Shown here: positions 8,514 through 9,056 of the stretch, one piece after another
Position numbering within the stretch: position 1 is the stretch's first letter
Layout: every line of letters starts with the position of its first letter
DNA from: Candidatus Magasanikbacteria bacterium RIFCSPLOWO2_02_FULL_44_11
GTDB lineage: Bacteria; Patescibacteriota; Patescibacteriia; Magasanikbacterales; GWA2-37-8
DNA length: 9,056 nt
Direction of reading: 5' to 3'
Assembly: GCA_001783035.1 (NCBI GenBank)
Contig: MFQK01000039.1
Coordinates: forward strand, 55,132 to 64,187
Translations under genes and position numbers: made by a program
Notes under the pieces: model-generated
Told to the model about the DNA's origin: nothing
Databases searched by the model: none
What the model saw: the letters and a program-made list of their open reading frames with translations, nothing else

Positions 8514-9056
8514 TTATCTAATCACCTGCACTTGTTCGGTCGTACTGGCTGGTTTGGTAACCAGCGCCGATGTCGTTGTCGTCTTAACAACAGCCACGGT
8601 GGTTGTGGTTAAGAGCGACGGCTCGACTGGCGTCGTACTAGTGAACAACGGGGTGATTTCTTTGGAAGTCGACGTGACCGGTATGGTCGAACTCGACGTC
8701 GTCACGGCGATAGGATTAGCGTCTTTGATAACTTGCACAATTGGCAGGACTCCTTGGGCTTTTTCGATCGTAATATCGGAAATTTTTTCGGCTTCTTTGG
8801 AAGCCGCGGTCATTTCTTTTAATTTGTCGACTGCTTTAGTGAGTTCCCCGCTATCCACAAAAACTTTTGCTTCGGTTAATTTTTTATCGATATCTACGCT
8901 CGCCTCTTGGGCTTTCACAACAGCATCTTTGGTAGAGCTGGCCACATCAGTTAACTGTTCGCTAAATTCCTTGGTGGAAGTCGCCAAACCGATTTTTTGT
9001 TTTTTAATTTCGTCTTCTAAATCTTTGACTTGTGTCTTGACTGATTCGACAATCGT
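8514..9056 (-). CDS. helical protein with Ser/Thr-rich C-terminal tail, C-terminal 180 residues (start outside window)
   Basis: The frame is open from the window edge to TAA at 8516-8514. The TTG at 8987 is only an internal Leu codon, because the coding pattern continues upstream (SVKTQVKDLEDEIKKQKIG) with no stop. Residues 1-113 of the visible part are charged and helical, probably coiled coil, and include the stretch DKKLTEAKVFVDSGELTKAV (visible 56-75), the kind of two-helix pattern seen in DUF5667-like and TPR-like envelope proteins. The last 63 residues are unstructured-looking, with Ser or Thr at 29 of the 62 positions from visible residue 119 onward, many in runs of three or four Thr. 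No membrane span or sorting motif is visible at the C-terminus. I do not recognise the family with confidence. Its place before the surface-protein gene suggests an envelope-associated protein. The missing N-terminus probably decides this: a signal peptide would be expected. Confidence 0.75.
   Translation of the reverse strand, partial: TIVESVKTQVKDLEDEIKKQKIGLATSTKEFSEQLTDVASSTKDAVVKAQEASVDIDKKLTEAKVFVDSGELTKAVDKLKEMTAASKEAEKISDITIEKAQGVLPIVQVIKDANPIAVTTSSSTIPVTSTSKEITPLFTSTTPVEPSLLTTTTVAVVKTTTTSALVTKPASTTEQVQVIR

Noticed and set aside
8985..8987. TTG as start codon of the Ser/Thr-tailed protein
   Set aside because: The same frame stays open to the window edge with a matching helical, charged composition, so the real start is upstream of the window.

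Overview
The window looks like a piece of a Candidate Phyla Radiation (Patescibacteria) genome, or of a similar small-genome bacterium. The reasons are the very large secreted surface protein built from degenerate beta-rich modules behind three short N-terminal repeats, the compact same-strand gene packing, and the absence of clear Shine-Dalgarno sequences. This assignment is inferred from protein style. No ribosomal or other marker gene is present.

Every gene lies on the minus strand, so transcription runs from high to low coordinates. In that order: (i) the 3' end of a gene for a helical protein with a Ser/Thr-rich tail (8514-9056, start outside the window); (ii) a 229-base non-coding stretch (8285-8513) that can fold into several strong hairpins; (iii) a 1236-residue secreted protein (4574-8284), probably an S-layer or other major surface protein; (iv) a strong intrinsic terminator (4497-4523), followed by a promoter with a perfect -35 box (4437-4465); (v) a tight four-gene glycan operon: Wzy/WaaL-type O-antigen ligase with C-terminal TPR repeats (2374-4401), an ALG5-like family 2 glycosyltransferase (1650-2369), a GT87-like multi-membrane-span glycosyltransferase (119-1636), and the first 43 codons of GDP-mannose 4,6-dehydratase gmd (1-129).

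The glycan operon should make and transfer a surface saccharide. Gmd supplies a GDP-6-deoxyhexose precursor. The GT2 enzyme probably charges a polyprenyl phosphate with a sugar, the GT-C enzyme uses lipid-linked sugars at the outer face of the membrane, and the ligase/polymerase joins oligosaccharide to an acceptor. Placed directly after a Ser/Thr-rich surface protein, the operon raises the possibility that the surface layer itself is glycosylated. This is inference from context.

The most interesting undescribed element is the leader in front of the surface-protein gene. It carries a repeated 9-mer, and one CUCUCC element in it could pair with any of three GAGAG elements. That would allow mutually exclusive folds just upstream of a start codon with no Shine-Dalgarno sequence. 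It did not match any riboswitch class I could compare by eye.
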